Source: Dyadobacter soli (GTDB taxonomy: Bacteria; Bacteroidota; Bacteroidia; Cytophagales; Spirosomataceae). From it: 64,000 nucleotides of DNA. This document shows, piece after piece, positions 19,808 to 29,217 of the stretch. The notes below the pieces were generated by a model. It saw only the letters and a program-made list of their open reading frames with translations. It was not told the DNA's origin and did no database searches. Position 1 is the stretch's first letter; the number at the start of each line of letters is the position of its first letter. Made by a program: the position numbers and the translations under genes. The DNA lies in the NCBI RefSeq assembly GCF_900101885.1, contig NZ_FNAN01000008.1, positions 62,001-126,000 on the forward strand, read 5' to 3'.

Positions 19808-20338
19808 TCATACAACAAGCTTGTCCTTCTCAGCAGGCGTGAAATACCGGTCGTAGATGTCCCGGAAGATGAAGAGTAAAAGGTAAAGCTGCCGGTGCTT
19901 ACTGACAAAAGCAGCGTCGTCGCCGGATTTGTCCAGCAGACTTTTCAGCGCCCGGAAGTTCAGATCGGCGAGTTCGGGAAACTGGGATGCGGCATTGAGG
20001 AGTTTGTCGCGGTGCTCCCTGAAAAGCCGGATTTGGCTTTCCGCATCTTCAAAAGCCTGCTCGCCGCGACGGTATTTTTTGAGAGGAGGACAAAAATACG
20101 CCGAACAGGTGTGTGGCCGGCTTTTGTCATAGACAGTACAACAGCCTGAAAAATGCGGGCAGGGCATGTTAAAAAACAATTTACCGTCGATCTCCTTAGT
20201 GGTCAAACCCAGCTCATCCGCGATTTTCCTGTCATTTTCATCGCGCACGAACCCATAAGGGAACAAGGTACCATCGCAGCACATTCCGCAGCTTACGCAC
20301 AAGTCTGAAATGTTCTTTTCGCTGTCCGTCATATCCAA
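19808..20338 (-). CDS. YkgJ-family cysteine-cluster protein
   Basis: The 176-residue cytoplasmic protein carries the cysteine pattern of the YkgJ/UPF0153-type zinc- or iron-chelating family. CVSCGMCC lies at residues 14-21. PCPHFSGCCTVYDKSRPHTCSAYFC follows about 45 residues later (split here as PCPHFSGCC, then YDKSRPHTC, then AYFC). The remaining C-terminal half is helical and charged. The family probably binds a metal cluster; its role is unknown. It is not clearly in an operon. A second ATG two codons downstream is equally possible as the start. Confidence 0.8.
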   Translation of the reverse strand: MDMTDSEKNISDLCVSCGMCCDGTLFPYGFVRDENDRKIADELGLTTKEIDGKLFFNMPCPHFSGCCTVYDKSRPHTCSAYFCPPLKKYRRGEQAFEDAESQIRLFREHRDKLLNAASQFPELADLNFRALKSLLDKSGDDAAFVSKHRQLYLLLFIFRDIYDRYFTPAEKDKLVV

Positions 20339-20411
20339 TCTGTTAGGTGTGTAATGATAAGGTAAATAAGTTAAAATCTTAAAGGCGAGAAGATTCCATA
20401 TCTAACCGGTA

Positions 20412-21149
20412 TCACATAAACCTGATCCCGAGCGTGACCGAGAACCGCGAAAGGTCTACGCTATCGTCCTTCGACAAATGAAGCGTCTCCGTACTGAATG
20501 CGGTTTTGCGTTGGAGGCGGTAGATGGCGCCCATCATGGCTGTGCCGGTGAGGTTGAGGGCTAATTTGGGAGAAATGGGTTGCTCTATGCCGACGCTCAC
20601 GCCCCAGTTCATGGTTTTGCCCGAGAATGTGAATTGCTGGGCGCCGACGGTGCTTTTGTTTTCGTAGGGCTGATAACCGAGCAGCAGGGAGGTTAGAACG
20701 GCCGTTTTACCGTTTTTCAGAAACGACCGGTGGATCAATGCGCCGCTCAGGTGCTGAATGGTTACCTTTTCGCTCTGAGCGCTGTCGAGGTTGGCTTTGC
20801 CTTTGTACATTTCATAACGCACACCGAAGCCGACGTGCTTCCAGGGAAAATAGGCAACCTCTCCACCGAATGCAATGCCCGATTTGAGGTCTTTGATATA
20901 CTCCTGCTCGTCGTGGCTGGTAATGCGTCCGGCGCGGAACAGACGGTAGGCGTAACCCCCGTTCAGGCCGAAGCTCCACCTGGCAAAATCGGGCTGATCT
21001 GCTTCTTTCTCTCGTAATGCAGGCTTTTGGGGCTGGTCGATCGGCTCTTCGCGGTCTTTCCTCCATTCCGTGATGGAAGCCTCCTGGGCGCTGGCACTGT
21101 GACCAAGCATTCCCAAAACCAATAAGCAAGCGGCAAACGATCTGATCAT
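20412..21149 (-). CDS. Outer-membrane beta-barrel protein, uncharacterised
   Basis: The 245-residue protein has a clear signal peptide (SFAACLLVLGMLGHSASA-Q). A short linker is followed by alternating aromatic and polar strands (WSFGLNGGYAYRLFRAG, HVGFGVRYEMYKGKAN, VSVGIEQPISPKLALNLTGT) and a terminal strand ending ITLGIRFM-type (FSVTLGIRFM). The final phenylalanine-rich strand and repeated aromatic pattern support an eight-stranded OmpA-like or porin-like barrel. No function can be named. It has its own promoter directly upstream, which separates it from the haloperoxidase operon that ends 82 bases before it. Confidence 0.72.
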   Translation of the reverse strand: MIRSFAACLLVLGMLGHSASAQEASITEWRKDREEPIDQPQKPALREKEADQPDFARWSFGLNGGYAYRLFRAGRITSHDEQEYIKDLKSGIAFGGEVAYFPWKHVGFGVRYEMYKGKANLDSAQSEKVTIQHLSGALIHRSFLKNGKTAVLTSLLLGYQPYENKSTVGAQQFTFSGKTMNWGVSVGIEQPISPKLALNLTGTAMMGAIYRLQRKTAFSTETLHLSKDDSVDLSRFSVTLGIRFM

Positions 21150-21180
21150 TATTTGCGGAACACGCGAGTTTTTAAGAACC

Positions 21181-21209
21181 CAAAACTACTATTTTCAGAT
21201 CACATTCAA
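21181..21209 (-). promoter_or_regulatory. Candidate promoter of the outer-membrane protein gene
   Basis: On the minus strand TTG (21209-21207) is followed after 18 bases by TAGTTTTG (21188-21181), an exact TAnnTTTG match. The -7 element ends 31 bases before the ATG at 21149. Confidence 0.5.
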
Positions 21210-21230
21210 CTTCCGGCATTTCAGAAATTG

Positions 21231-22535
21231 TCAGATTGCCGGCTTTACGCCCGCCTTTTTGAGTTTTTCAATAATAAAATCACCCAATGCCCTGCCCTGC
21301 GCCTGGCCGTTCTCGATCGCGTCGCGGTAATGAATGCCGCCATACAGCCGCGAAATGGCAGCCTCCTCCGATGCCTGCCTGAACGACCTGAAATCCCTCG
21401 CAGGGAGGTCAAATATCACTTCGGTGTCGTCGCGGAAGGCGAAATTGTCGCCGAGCAGGAAAGTCAATGTTTCGGCCACGGCTGTCGACACCACGCTGTG
21501 CCCGCTGGTGTATTCCGGGAAAGGCGGGGTTTGCAGCAAAGGTTGCCATTTGGGGTCGAAGCTCCGGTTGATAACCGTTTCCGGCCGTACGCGACTGCTC
21601 CGGTACTTTTCGTCCCAGCAACTGATAAATGCGTCCATCAGGGTCGCAGCCACGAGGGAATGTACCATAATGCCTTTGTCGAGATCCAGGTTGGCTTTGG
21701 TGGTAGCAATGCCCGTGATGTTCATCCAGTGCCCGCCCGGGCTGATTTTCTTGAAACCGATATTCATATGCCCCGAAGTATTGATCGCAAACGGGTTGCA
21801 ATCCCAGTAAGAAGCGATGAAACGCTGCTGATCAGTCAAGTTTTTACCTACCTCATAAACCTCTTTCGCCAGCTTGTAAAACGCGCTCGTGCTATCTTTG
21901 CTGAATTCCACCGGCGGTTTGGGCACAAACTGATCGCATGAATCGATGAGTACCGGACGGATCGTTTTCCAATGCGGCTCCACACCTTCCATGTAGCCCG
22001 GCGGGGTCGGGTACCAAAATCCCTCACCTCGCTTCGGGCGGTACCGCAGGCGGGTACTGAGTTTGAGATAGCCGTCGGTATTCGCGTCTGCCGCGATCTT
22101 CTTCGCCACTTCCTTTGCCGCGGCAACGGACTTGTCGATCGTTGCCTGCGGGTAACCTTCGCGCAGCAATGCGATGATCAGCTTTTTCTGGTCCTCTTCC
22201 AGCATGTATCCCGACGGAATAATCAGCCGCCCCGTTTCCAGAATGCAATACAATGCCGCGATCTGATAATCGTAGTCTTTCGTTTCGATGGCAACCGGGC
22301 TAATGCTTTTGGTAAATGCCGTCGGCGCGACGATCTGCTGGTTACTCCGCGCCACGATCTCATGCGCGCCCAGGAGGCAATAGGTATAAAACCGACTGGC
22401 AGCAGGCGGATTCACCACATCATGAATCATGACCATGGTTACCGAGAAAACGGCTGGCTGTAAATGCTTGCCCAGCTCCGGTTTAGCAAAAACAGGTTGA
22501 GCTAACATCAAAAGGAAGAGAAGGGTACGGCGCAT
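21231..22535 (-). CDS. Vanadium-dependent haloperoxidase (PAP2 superfamily), exported
   Basis: The 434-residue protein has a signal peptide (residues 1-17) and the full vanadate-binding set of the haloperoxidase/acid phosphatase superfamily: K310, R317, S344-G345-H346, R396 and H402. The K-to-R spacing (7) and R-to-H spacing (6) equal those of Curvularia chloroperoxidase (K353/R360 and R490/H496). Such enzymes use H2O2 to oxidise halides, or act as phosphatases; sequence alone does not separate the two. Its ATG overlaps the stop of the preceding VCBS gene (TAATG), so translation is coupled. It is the last gene of the SusC-SusD-VCBS-VCBS operon, which points to a shared surface or periplasmic pathway. 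Confidence 0.88.
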   Translation of the reverse strand: MRRTLLFLLMLAQPVFAKPELGKHLQPAVFSVTMVMIHDVVNPPAASRFYTYCLLGAHEIVARSNQQIVAPTAFTKSISPVAIETKDYDYQIAALYCILETGRLIIPSGYMLEEDQKKLIIALLREGYPQATIDKSVAAAKEVAKKIAADANTDGYLKLSTRLRYRPKRGEGFWYPTPPGYMEGVEPHWKTIRPVLIDSCDQFVPKPPVEFSKDSTSAFYKLAKEVYEVGKNLTDQQRFIASYWDCNPFAINTSGHMNIGFKKISPGGHWMNITGIATTKANLDLDKGIMVHSLVAATLMDAFISCWDEKYRSSRVRPETVINRSFDPKWQPLLQTPPFPEYTSGHSVVSTAVAETLTFLLGDNFAFRDDTEVIFDLPARDFRSFRQASEEAAISRLYGGIHYRDAIENGQAQGRALGDFIIEKLKKAGVKPAI

Positions 22536-25500
22536 TACTTTCGGGAATTTTTATAAAACTGCAATGGCTCATTGAATGCGCCGATTACCAGAAACGGCTG
22601 GTTACCGATATTGATCTGCACGGCTGATTTCACATCGCCGATCACCGAAAGCCCGGCACTGGCCTGCTCCACAAAGCGGAAGCCACCCTTGCCATCTCCG
22701 GCGAAAAGGCTACCGTAATTGGCATCCATACTCCCCAGTTTCAGCCGGTTATCGCTTTTGTTACCTAAAAGCAGCAGGTCTTTCAGCCCGTCGTGATTGT
22801 AATCACCGCTCAGGATCGCGCATACGGGGCCGAATTGCGCACGCGTAGGCATGGCAAACTTTTCAAATTTGCCCTGGCGGTTCATGAAGCAGACCGTACG
22901 CAGTTCGCGCGCTTCGACCTTGCCTGCCTTTTCGAGTTCGGCGGGCGGGATGATCTCCTGCATGGTTGCATTGGCGTAGTCGCGGTAGAAAGAGAACTTT
23001 TTGCGCATCGGGTAAATCTGATCATTCAGCTCGTCGCGGCTTACAAACGGGTAGGATTTGCCTTGTACATAAAAATTAAAGAAGGGATCGATGGACCCGT
23101 TTTTGTCGAAATCGGCGAAATACAGTTCTGCGGGCTCTTTTTCGGAGGCTTTGATTTGCGAGTTCAAGCCCAGGTTACCGGCCAGGATATCGGGCTTTCC
23201 GTCGCTGTCCAGGTCTAGTATTTGAACAGTATTCCAAAAACCGCTCTCCTCATTTTTGAAAAAACCGGTTGTTCTATCTTCAAAATCTTTTCCATTAAAA
23301 CTAAAAACCTTCACCGGCATCATTTCCCCGACTATCACCAGCTCGGCTTTATCGTCACCGTTCAAATCGCCCCATTGCGCGTCGGTTACCATCCCTATTT
23401 TGAAGAATGGCGATTCGCGGGTTTCGAACCGGCCTTTTCCGTCATTCACCAATAAAAAGGATGCGGGCGCTTCCGGGTAACGACCGGGGATAATGCGCCC
23501 GCCTACAAACAGGTCGAGGTCGCCATCATTATCGAAATCATAAGGTCGCACGCACGACTTGCTGCTGGCCTTCAGATTCGGCAGCGACAATACCGACAAG
23601 CTCAATCCGCCCCTGCCATCGCTCAGGAACAACTCGTCTTGCAGCGAAACCGTATTGGGCTCAAAAAGCGAATAGCCGCCTTTGGCAAGGTACAAATCGT
23701 CAAAACCATCAGCATTGGCATCGAAAAACACCGCGGCCGAAATCGCAGACGTGTTTTCATCGCCCACTGCAAAACCCGGCATTTCGCGGAACGTGCCGTC
23801 TTGCTCCTGCAACCATATCCTGGCCTGCTTATTCTGATCTCCGCTCACGAAAATATCGTCGAGCCCATCCTTGTTCACATCGCCTTTCGCCACCACCGGT
23901 CCCGTTTGCGAATACATCGAAAGCATCAGCGGCTGACGTTTGAAATCGTTTTCACTGAAACCTTCATGTTGATACGCGATCGCAGGGACCTGTTTTTGAA
24001 ACAATGCTTTTGAAGTGATTTCCTGCCCGCCAGCCTTGCTACTGCTCTTTTCTGCGACCAGCAACTGGTTACTTTTCACATTTTCGAGGATTTGGCTCGT
24101 ACCATCCGGCCAGAGGATTCTTACCGTATCAACCGCCGCCGCTTCACCGAGCCCGAAATGCAGACGCAGGGGCGTACACGAGAGATACCCGCGGTTCGGG
24201 TTTACTTCCTGGTATTGGAGCGTTCCCTTGTTTTTGAGATAAACCTTCGCTCCTACTCCGGCGGCATTGGCACCATCCTGTTTCAGTTTAAGTTGCAGCC
24301 AGTGAAGGTTTTTCGAATCGCTGGCTGTGTTTTGGTATATAAATGCAGGCTCATTGATGTTGTTGACCACCAGATCGAGGTCGCCGTCGTTATCCAGGTC
24401 GGCATACACGGCGCCGCTCGAAACCGACGCGTGTCCCAGGCCCCAGGGCTCCTGCATATTGGCGAATGTGAGGTCGCGGTTATTTTTGAAAATATAGTTG
24501 GCAAGCGCTGTCGACGGCATTGCCTTTACCAGGTCCATTAGTTGAAACGGCTCCTTATCGACGGCCCTTTTGATCTTGTAATCGCCCCAGTATTTCAGAA
24601 AATCCTTATTGGTATAATCCCTGAGATAACCGTTTGACACAAAAAGATCCTTAAAACCATCGTTGTCGAAATCGGCGAAAAGCGGCGTCCAGCTCCAATC
24701 GGTATTGGAAACCCCGGCAAACTGGGCGATTTCGCTGAAAGTGCCGTCGCCGTTGTTGAGCTGCAACATATTGCGCATATACTGCTTTTGCAGATCCTGC
24801 CGCACCATCAATTCGAATGCTTCGTAGTTCTCCTGCAATTGAAGCAGCTTCTGGCGCTGGTTGTCCTCGGGCAGCATATCGAGCGACATGATATCCGGCA
24901 GGCCGTCGTTGTTGAAATCGGCGATGTCGATACCCATCGAAAACTGGGCTAAATGCCGAAAATACTGGCGCGTGGCGTCTTTGAAAGTGCCGTCGTGGTT
25001 GTTAATGTAGAGGTAATCGGGCTCGTTGTAGTCGTTGGTGACGTAAATGTCCTGCCAGCCGTCCTGGTTCACATCCGCAATCGCAATACCCAGCCCGAAC
25101 GTGAGGGGATATTGGTGAATGCCCGCCTTTTGGGTAACCTCTGTGAAATGGTTTTTCTGGTTTTCAAAAAGCTTGTTACCTGCGAGCTCGTCCGTCTGCG
25201 TACGGAACTTGGCGAGCTCCATATTATCGATCTTTTTGGTGGTATGATTGAGCAGCATCATATCCAGATCGCCGTCGTTGTCGTAATCGAAAAAAGCCGC
25301 CTGGGTACTGTAACTGATATTGTCGAGCCCGTATTCCTTCGCCTGTTCAACGAATCTGAGGTTACCCTGGTTGACAAAAAGCTGGTTCTTCCGGTCTTCA
25401 TCCTTCACCTTGCCCGAGTAACAAATGTGGATATCGAGCAAGCCGTCGCCATTCACGTCAGCCATTGTCACGCCGGTTTTCCAGCCTCCTTTCCTTCCTT

Positions 25501-25846
25501 CCAGCCCTTTGCCCGCCGAGGCGGTAATGTCTTTGAATTTCAACTTCTGCCCTTTCGCGCCCAGGTTCAGGTAAAGCTTATTGGAGCCCATGTTCGAGGT
25601 GAAGAAAAGGTCGTCGAAACCGTCGTTATTAATGTCACCCACAGCCACTCCCCCGCCATTGTAATAGTATTCGTACGACATCACATTCTGGCCCTCGGTT
25701 TCACTGACGGGGTTTACGAAATCAACGCCGGTTTGTTTGCCTTCGAGCAGACGGAACAGCGGCCCTTGCGCCAGGGCCCGGGTAAAATGCAGGGTCAAAA
25801 ACAGAACAGCATGCAGCAGGTACAGCAGGCGACGCTTATTATTCAT
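22535..25846 (-). CDS. VCBS/FG-GAP repeat protein with ASPIC/UnbV domain (copy 2)
   Basis: This 1103-residue exported protein has a signal peptide ending at ALA-Q near residue 26. Many repeats of the integrin-like FG-GAP/VCBS type follow, each with a calcium-binding DxNxDGxxD loop (for example DINNDGFDDLFF, DVNGDGLLDIHI, DYDNDGDLDMMLLN). An ASPIC/UnbV-like segment lies near residues 520-600 (RGYLSCTPLRLHFGLG ... VRILWPDGTSQ). After it a second set of VCBS repeats forms another propeller. It is a paralogue of the next gene upstream, sharing TGVDF, YNGGGVA and NKLYLN. Such proteins are probably surface or periplasmic binding scaffolds; no catalytic residues are recognised. It follows its paralogue by 61 bases and overlaps the haloperoxidase start. 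Confidence 0.9.
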   Translation of the reverse strand: MNNKRRLLYLLHAVLFLTLHFTRALAQGPLFRLLEGKQTGVDFVNPVSETEGQNVMSYEYYYNGGGVAVGDINNDGFDDLFFTSNMGSNKLYLNLGAKGQKLKFKDITASAGKGLEGRKGGWKTGVTMADVNGDGLLDIHICYSGKVKDEDRKNQLFVNQGNLRFVEQAKEYGLDNISYSTQAAFFDYDNDGDLDMMLLNHTTKKIDNMELAKFRTQTDELAGNKLFENQKNHFTEVTQKAGIHQYPLTFGLGIAIADVNQDGWQDIYVTNDYNEPDYLYINNHDGTFKDATRQYFRHLAQFSMGIDIADFNNDGLPDIMSLDMLPEDNQRQKLLQLQENYEAFELMVRQDLQKQYMRNMLQLNNGDGTFSEIAQFAGVSNTDWSWTPLFADFDNDGFKDLFVSNGYLRDYTNKDFLKYWGDYKIKRAVDKEPFQLMDLVKAMPSTALANYIFKNNRDLTFANMQEPWGLGHASVSSGAVYADLDNDGDLDLVVNNINEPAFIYQNTASDSKNLHWLQLKLKQDGANAAGVGAKVYLKNKGTLQYQEVNPNRGYLSCTPLRLHFGLGEAAAVDTVRILWPDGTSQILENVKSNQLLVAEKSSSKAGGQEITSKALFQKQVPAIAYQHEGFSENDFKRQPLMLSMYSQTGPVVAKGDVNKDGLDDIFVSGDQNKQARIWLQEQDGTFREMPGFAVGDENTSAISAAVFFDANADGFDDLYLAKGGYSLFEPNTVSLQDELFLSDGRGGLSLSVLSLPNLKASSKSCVRPYDFDNDGDLDLFVGGRIIPGRYPEAPASFLLVNDGKGRFETRESPFFKIGMVTDAQWGDLNGDDKAELVIVGEMMPVKVFSFNGKDFEDRTTGFFKNEESGFWNTVQILDLDSDGKPDILAGNLGLNSQIKASEKEPAELYFADFDKNGSIDPFFNFYVQGKSYPFVSRDELNDQIYPMRKKFSFYRDYANATMQEIIPPAELEKAGKVEARELRTVCFMNRQGKFEKFAMPTRAQFGPVCAILSGDYNHDGLKDLLLLGNKSDNRLKLGSMDANYGSLFAGDGKGGFRFVEQASAGLSVIGDVKSAVQINIGNQPFLVIGAFNEPLQFYKNSRK

Positions 25847-25907
25847 TGAAAGTGCCGTGATAGAAAAGAAAGCGATAGGAAAAATAATATTTTCTAATGC
25901 TTTTGTA

Positions 25908-28900
25908 TCATTTCATGGAAATTATTTTTTGGGATTTGGAACGGTAGGCAACTAATGGCGCATTATTCATAGCTCCCAGCAAATATTTTCCGCCGTTCGC
26001 CTGCACGACGGCCAATGCACGTACATCGCCATGCACATAAAAACCGCTTTTTTGTTGCGGCAAATAATCGAATTTCAATGCACCGCTATTTACAAACACT
26101 TGCAAAAGGCTTGCGTCGCTTTTGCCCATTCTCACCCTGGCTTGCCTGGCATTTCCTCCCAAAACAATGTCCTGCTTGCCGTCGCCATCCATGTCGTGCA
26201 CTGCAATGGCGTACACGGGAGCAAACTGCGCTTCGACAGGCAATGCATGGAAGACCAGCTTTCCGTTCTTATTTTCCAGAATGCCTGTCCGGTACTCATT
26301 GACCGTAAACTTCCCGGCACTTTTCAGCTTTTCATCGGATAGCATTTCGGCCAATGTGGCTTTGGAGTAACTGACGTAATCAGGGTATTTCTTTTTTAAT
26401 GAAGGGATTTGATCCAGCAGCTCGTCACGGCTGGCGTAGGGATATTGCCTGTTCTGCTCGCTAAGGGCTACTACCGGAACAATCCGATTAAGCTTATCAA
26501 AATCAGCCGCATATAGCTCCAAACCACCGGGCGATGTAATATTCCACTGCGAGTTTACACCCATATTTCCAACCACAAAGTCGGTATCGATATCTCCGTC
26601 CAGGTCCGCAGGGTGTAATGCATTCCAGCAGCCTTGCAGGCTTGCGACACCCCATTTCTGGCCCGCATTGGTCAGCTTACCTTTGGTATTGTTAAAAACC
26701 TGCACAGGCATCCAGTCTGCCGTCAGAATGAGTTCCGGGAAACCATCTTTGTCGAGATCTTCGAATGCCGCATCCGTGATCATTCCTGCATTACGAAGCT
26801 CCGCAGCAAGTTTACCGGTCTGATCCGTGAATGCAGCTTTGCTGTTATTGGTAAGCAACACACCTCCCGGGCTTTCCGGGAAGCGGCCGGGCGTCACCCG
26901 CGAGCCCAGGAAAACATCAATATCGCCGTCCTTATCAACGTCTGCCGCCGCTACCGCAGCTGCATTAGGCCCAACAGCGGGAAACGGCGCCTTTTTAAAT
27001 ACCCCTTTTTCATTCAGATACAGGCGTGGCAAAAGCAGCCGGTCGTCCGCATTGAGCTCATAACCGGCGCTGGTTACCAGCAAATCCTGGTCGCCGTCAC
27101 CGTCCGCGTCGAAAAACTCGGCATCGGCATCTTCAAATGCAGCGTCGGCCTCGAATGCAGACTGTGGCGACTTGCGGAATGCGCTATTACCGCTCAGAAA
27201 CAGCGCGCCCGATTGCCCACGGGCTCCCGCGATGTAGAAATCGTCGGTACCATCGCCGTTAATGTCTTTTTGTGCCAAATGCGGGCCATGATAGCTGAGT
27301 ACCGTTGGCAGCAGCGTCTGAATGCGAAAATCGTTGCGCGCTTCCTCCGTATGCGTGAAGTCGATAAGCGAAGCCGGCTCCCACAATGGCGAAGGAGCAG
27401 GAGATGATTCCGAAGTTTTGCGGGCATCGGCATAGCGGAGCGTTACCTCTTTTGCGCTAACGCCTTTCAATACCTGCCGGCTGCCGTCCGCCCAGTTGAC
27501 GACCAGCGAATCGATCCGCGAATTACCGCCCAGGCCGAAATGCAGCGCATCCCACTGCGCCGACTGGAACCCGCGAACCGGAATGAAATTCTGCGTTTGC
27601 GTCAGCGAATCGCCATATAATGTAACCTTCGCGCCGGCGAGCCAGGCATATTTGGGTGATGACAGCTTCACGCGCAGGGACGCATTGCCGGTAAGCACCT
27701 TCTCCGCATTGTTGCGGTAAATGAATGCCTTCTGGCTCACATTGTTCGTCACCAGGTCAAGGTCGCCGTCGTTGTCGAGGTCGGCGTAGATGGCACCGTT
27801 CGATTGATTGTTTTTTTCAAAACCCCATTCCTTGATGCGTTTGGCGAATGTGAGATTTTTCTGATTCTGGAAAATGTAGTCCGGCTCGTTGATGGGGGGC
27901 ATTTGCGCGATGATCTCCATTTGCTTCGGCGAGTTGCTCGCCTGATTGTGCTCCACCTGCTTGTCGGCCGAGTATTTCAGGAATTCCATATTGGTATAAT
28001 CCCGCGCATAGCCGTTTGAAATGAATATATCCTTCCAGCCGTCGTTGTCAAAATCGGCCATTAATGCGGCCCAGCTCCAATCGGTATTGGAAATACCCGC
28101 GAGCTGGCCTATCTCGCTGAAAACGGGGACGCCGTTCGCGTTGACGCCGTTATTCAGCTGTAACATGTTGCGCATGCTCTGGTCGTGGAAACCTGCGCGG
28201 AGCAATTGCTGGTACTTGTCGTAGTTATCGTCACCGGACGTTAGCTTGATGCGCTCGTTGTTATCCGGCAGCATATCCAGCGTCAAAACATCCATCAGGC
28301 CGTCGTTATTGATATCGGCCGCATCCGTACCCATCGAAAACAGCGACACGTGCCCCGTCGCTTCGCGGATCACCTCCCGGAACTTGCCGTTTCTTTCATT
28401 CAGGTAGAGGTAATCGTTCTCATTGTAGTCGTTGGCAATGTAGAGATCCTGCCAGCCGTCGTTGTTAAAATCATTCACATTCACACCCAGTCCGAAGCTC
28501 AGCACATTGGAGACGATGCCGGCGGAGTCGGTCACATTGGTAAATTTCCCTCCATCATTCCGCAGCAGTTTGTTGCCGTATGCCTCATTGCGCTGCTGAC
28601 GATAATTAGCGAGCAGGTTACTGAACCCGGCATATTCCTGCAACGAATGGTTGAGCAGGAAACAATCCGCATCGCCGTCGCGGTCGTAGTCGAAGAACAC
28701 TGCCTGTGTGGTGTAGGACGCGTCGTTCAGCCCATATTCGGCTGCTTTTTCGGTAAAAATCGGGATACCGTCGGCTGTTTTGCCGTTGTTGATGTAGAGC
28801 AGCTTCGTACGCAGGCGCGGGTCCTGTGCGCCTGCGCGGCTCACGAAAATATCCACCCAGCCGTCGTCATTAATGTCCACCAGCGACACCCCGGTTTTCC

Positions 28901-29213
28901 ATCCCTCATTCAATCCCGTCCCCGATTTTTCAGAAACATCCTCGAATTCCATTTCGCCGCGGTTGAGGTACAGCTTATTGGCCACCATGTTACCGGTGAA
29001 ATAGAGGTCGATCAGCCCGTCATTATTAAAATCCGCCGCCGCCACGCCTCCGCCATTGTAGAAATAGCCATACCGCAGCACGTTGTTTTCTTCGTCCTCA
29101 TCGATATAATTATTAAAATCGACGCCGGTCTTGCCGGCGTCGAGTAATGTAAAGAGCTTCTCGTCGTTCTTGCAGCCCGAAAGCAGGGCCAGCAGTACCA
29201 TTATTTTACGCAT
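25908..29213 (-). CDS. VCBS/FG-GAP repeat lipoprotein with ASPIC/UnbV domain (copy 1)
   Basis: Starting at the ATG at 29213 gives an 1101-residue lipoprotein with a short signal and lipobox (LLALLSGC, lipidated Cys at residue 14). A longer in-frame start would run into susD and is rejected. The mature protein begins KLFTLLDAGKTGVDF, then has VCBS repeats with acidic loops (DFNNDGLIDLYF, DINDDGWVDIFV, DYDRDGDADCFLLN). A central ASPIC/UnbV-like domain (RGFQSAQWDALHFGLG ... VNWADGSRQ) is followed by a second propeller. Lipidation suggests it sits on the outer membrane beside SusD. It begins 4 bases after susD and is a paralogue of the following gene, so a duplication created the pair. Confidence 0.9.
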   Translation of the reverse strand: MRKIMVLLALLSGCKNDEKLFTLLDAGKTGVDFNNYIDEDEENNVLRYGYFYNGGGVAAADFNNDGLIDLYFTGNMVANKLYLNRGEMEFEDVSEKSGTGLNEGWKTGVSLVDINDDGWVDIFVSRAGAQDPRLRTKLLYINNGKTADGIPIFTEKAAEYGLNDASYTTQAVFFDYDRDGDADCFLLNHSLQEYAGFSNLLANYRQQRNEAYGNKLLRNDGGKFTNVTDSAGIVSNVLSFGLGVNVNDFNNDGWQDLYIANDYNENDYLYLNERNGKFREVIREATGHVSLFSMGTDAADINNDGLMDVLTLDMLPDNNERIKLTSGDDNYDKYQQLLRAGFHDQSMRNMLQLNNGVNANGVPVFSEIGQLAGISNTDWSWAALMADFDNDGWKDIFISNGYARDYTNMEFLKYSADKQVEHNQASNSPKQMEIIAQMPPINEPDYIFQNQKNLTFAKRIKEWGFEKNNQSNGAIYADLDNDGDLDLVTNNVSQKAFIYRNNAEKVLTGNASLRVKLSSPKYAWLAGAKVTLYGDSLTQTQNFIPVRGFQSAQWDALHFGLGGNSRIDSLVVNWADGSRQVLKGVSAKEVTLRYADARKTSESSPAPSPLWEPASLIDFTHTEEARNDFRIQTLLPTVLSYHGPHLAQKDINGDGTDDFYIAGARGQSGALFLSGNSAFRKSPQSAFEADAAFEDADAEFFDADGDGDQDLLVTSAGYELNADDRLLLPRLYLNEKGVFKKAPFPAVGPNAAAVAAADVDKDGDIDVFLGSRVTPGRFPESPGGVLLTNNSKAAFTDQTGKLAAELRNAGMITDAAFEDLDKDGFPELILTADWMPVQVFNNTKGKLTNAGQKWGVASLQGCWNALHPADLDGDIDTDFVVGNMGVNSQWNITSPGGLELYAADFDKLNRIVPVVALSEQNRQYPYASRDELLDQIPSLKKKYPDYVSYSKATLAEMLSDEKLKSAGKFTVNEYRTGILENKNGKLVFHALPVEAQFAPVYAIAVHDMDGDGKQDIVLGGNARQARVRMGKSDASLLQVFVNSGALKFDYLPQQKSGFYVHGDVRALAVVQANGGKYLLGAMNNAPLVAYRSKSQKIISMK

Positions 29214-29217
29214 ATAC

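Noticed and set aside
28350..29147. 265-codon open frame on the plus strand
   Set aside because: It is antisense to the acidic VCBS repeats, whose GAC/GAT codons read as Val/Ile on the other strand.
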